Origin: Balaenoptera acutorostrata
Taxonomy: Eukaryota; Chordata; Mammalia; Artiodactyla; Balaenopteridae
Direction of reading: 5' to 3'
NCBI RefSeq assembly: GCF_949987535.1
Contig: NC_080082.1
Span: 28,809,164 to 28,873,163, forward strand
DNA length: 64,000 nucleotides
The notes beneath the pieces were generated by a model. It did no database searches and was not told the origin of the DNA. It saw only the letters and a list, made by a program, of their open reading frames with translations. Position 1 is the stretch's first letter. Every line of letters begins with the position of its first letter. A program made the translations under genes and the position numbers. Below are positions 63,844-64,000 of the stretch, one piece after another.

Positions 63844-64000
63844 TAAGTTCAGCAATAATATTATTATATTTTGGTTTAATGCCATTTGGAAATATTACAG
63901 CCTAACGCCGAGAAACTGCAGCTCCCATTTTTTAATGGCCAACCCAGGCTATTTCTGTAGAGCCTTTTTGAAAAATACATGTAATCTAGTGAAAAAGCCC

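Larger units (their letters stand above)
30015..64000 (-). other. NUP93: NUP93 intron 3, partial (at least 33,986 bp)
   Basis: Everything right of exon 4 behaves as intron. I looked for the preceding exon (ending '...EPVKDTDIQ' in human) on the minus strand and did not find it. Contents: 30015-36450 is mostly unrecognised sequence with MIRs and a 51-bp duplication. 36450-47670 is SINE-poor with polypurine tracts. 47675-58857 has six CHR SINEs, a MER5-like element and simple repeats. 58860-63390 is unrecognised. 63395-63843 is a solo LTR. No other gene, RNA gene or CpG island is evident. Confidence 0.75.

Overview
The window is mammalian nuclear DNA, almost certainly from a cetacean. The organism call rests on at least ten insertions of tRNA-derived CHR-type SINEs, which open with the 'cttccctggtggcgcagtggtt' type head, carry a 'ggttcgagccc' pol III B box and end in an (AAATA)n tail. 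Many of them are the young 'gagaatctgcctgccaatgcagggg' form that is abundant in whales and dolphins. I saw no Bov-B/Bov-tA (ruminant), PRE-1 (pig) or Alu (primate) elements.

The only gene I can support is NUP93, the inner-ring scaffold nucleoporin, on the minus strand. Ten consecutive coding exons can be placed to the base. In transcript order they are 29952-30014, 23638-23766, 12914-12988, 10165-10254, 8524-8663, 4615-4747, 3030-3187, 1786-1951, 1429-1522 and 415-606. They total 1240 nt, join with consistent phase and no stop, and encode about residues 100-513 of a protein that is 819 residues long in human. By human-style numbering these are exons 4-13. The promoter, the N-terminal coding exons and the C-terminal third of the gene lie outside the window. 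Every intron is GT-AG except intron 11 (1523-1785), which must use a GC donor.

Layout: 1-4750 is exon-dense with small introns. 4750-30000 holds large introns 8 to 4, with MIR, L2, L1, MaLR LTR and CHR SINE insertions. 30015-64000 is one intron, in which I could not find the preceding exon. Its first 18 kb beyond exon 4 is free of recognised CHR SINEs. A SINE-rich belt follows (47675-58857), then a MaLR-type solo LTR near the right edge.

No new multi-gene system is present. The most unusual items are structural. They are a GC-AG intron, a 220-bp inverted duplication inside intron 5, an 84-bp tandem duplication that abuts a perfect 37-bp hairpin in intron 4, a SINE insertion with an apparent 3' transduction, and a strong G-quadruplex motif on the NUP93 sense strand. 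Exon boundaries were read directly from the sequence. Comparisons with human NUP93 and with repeat families are from memory, without alignment software.
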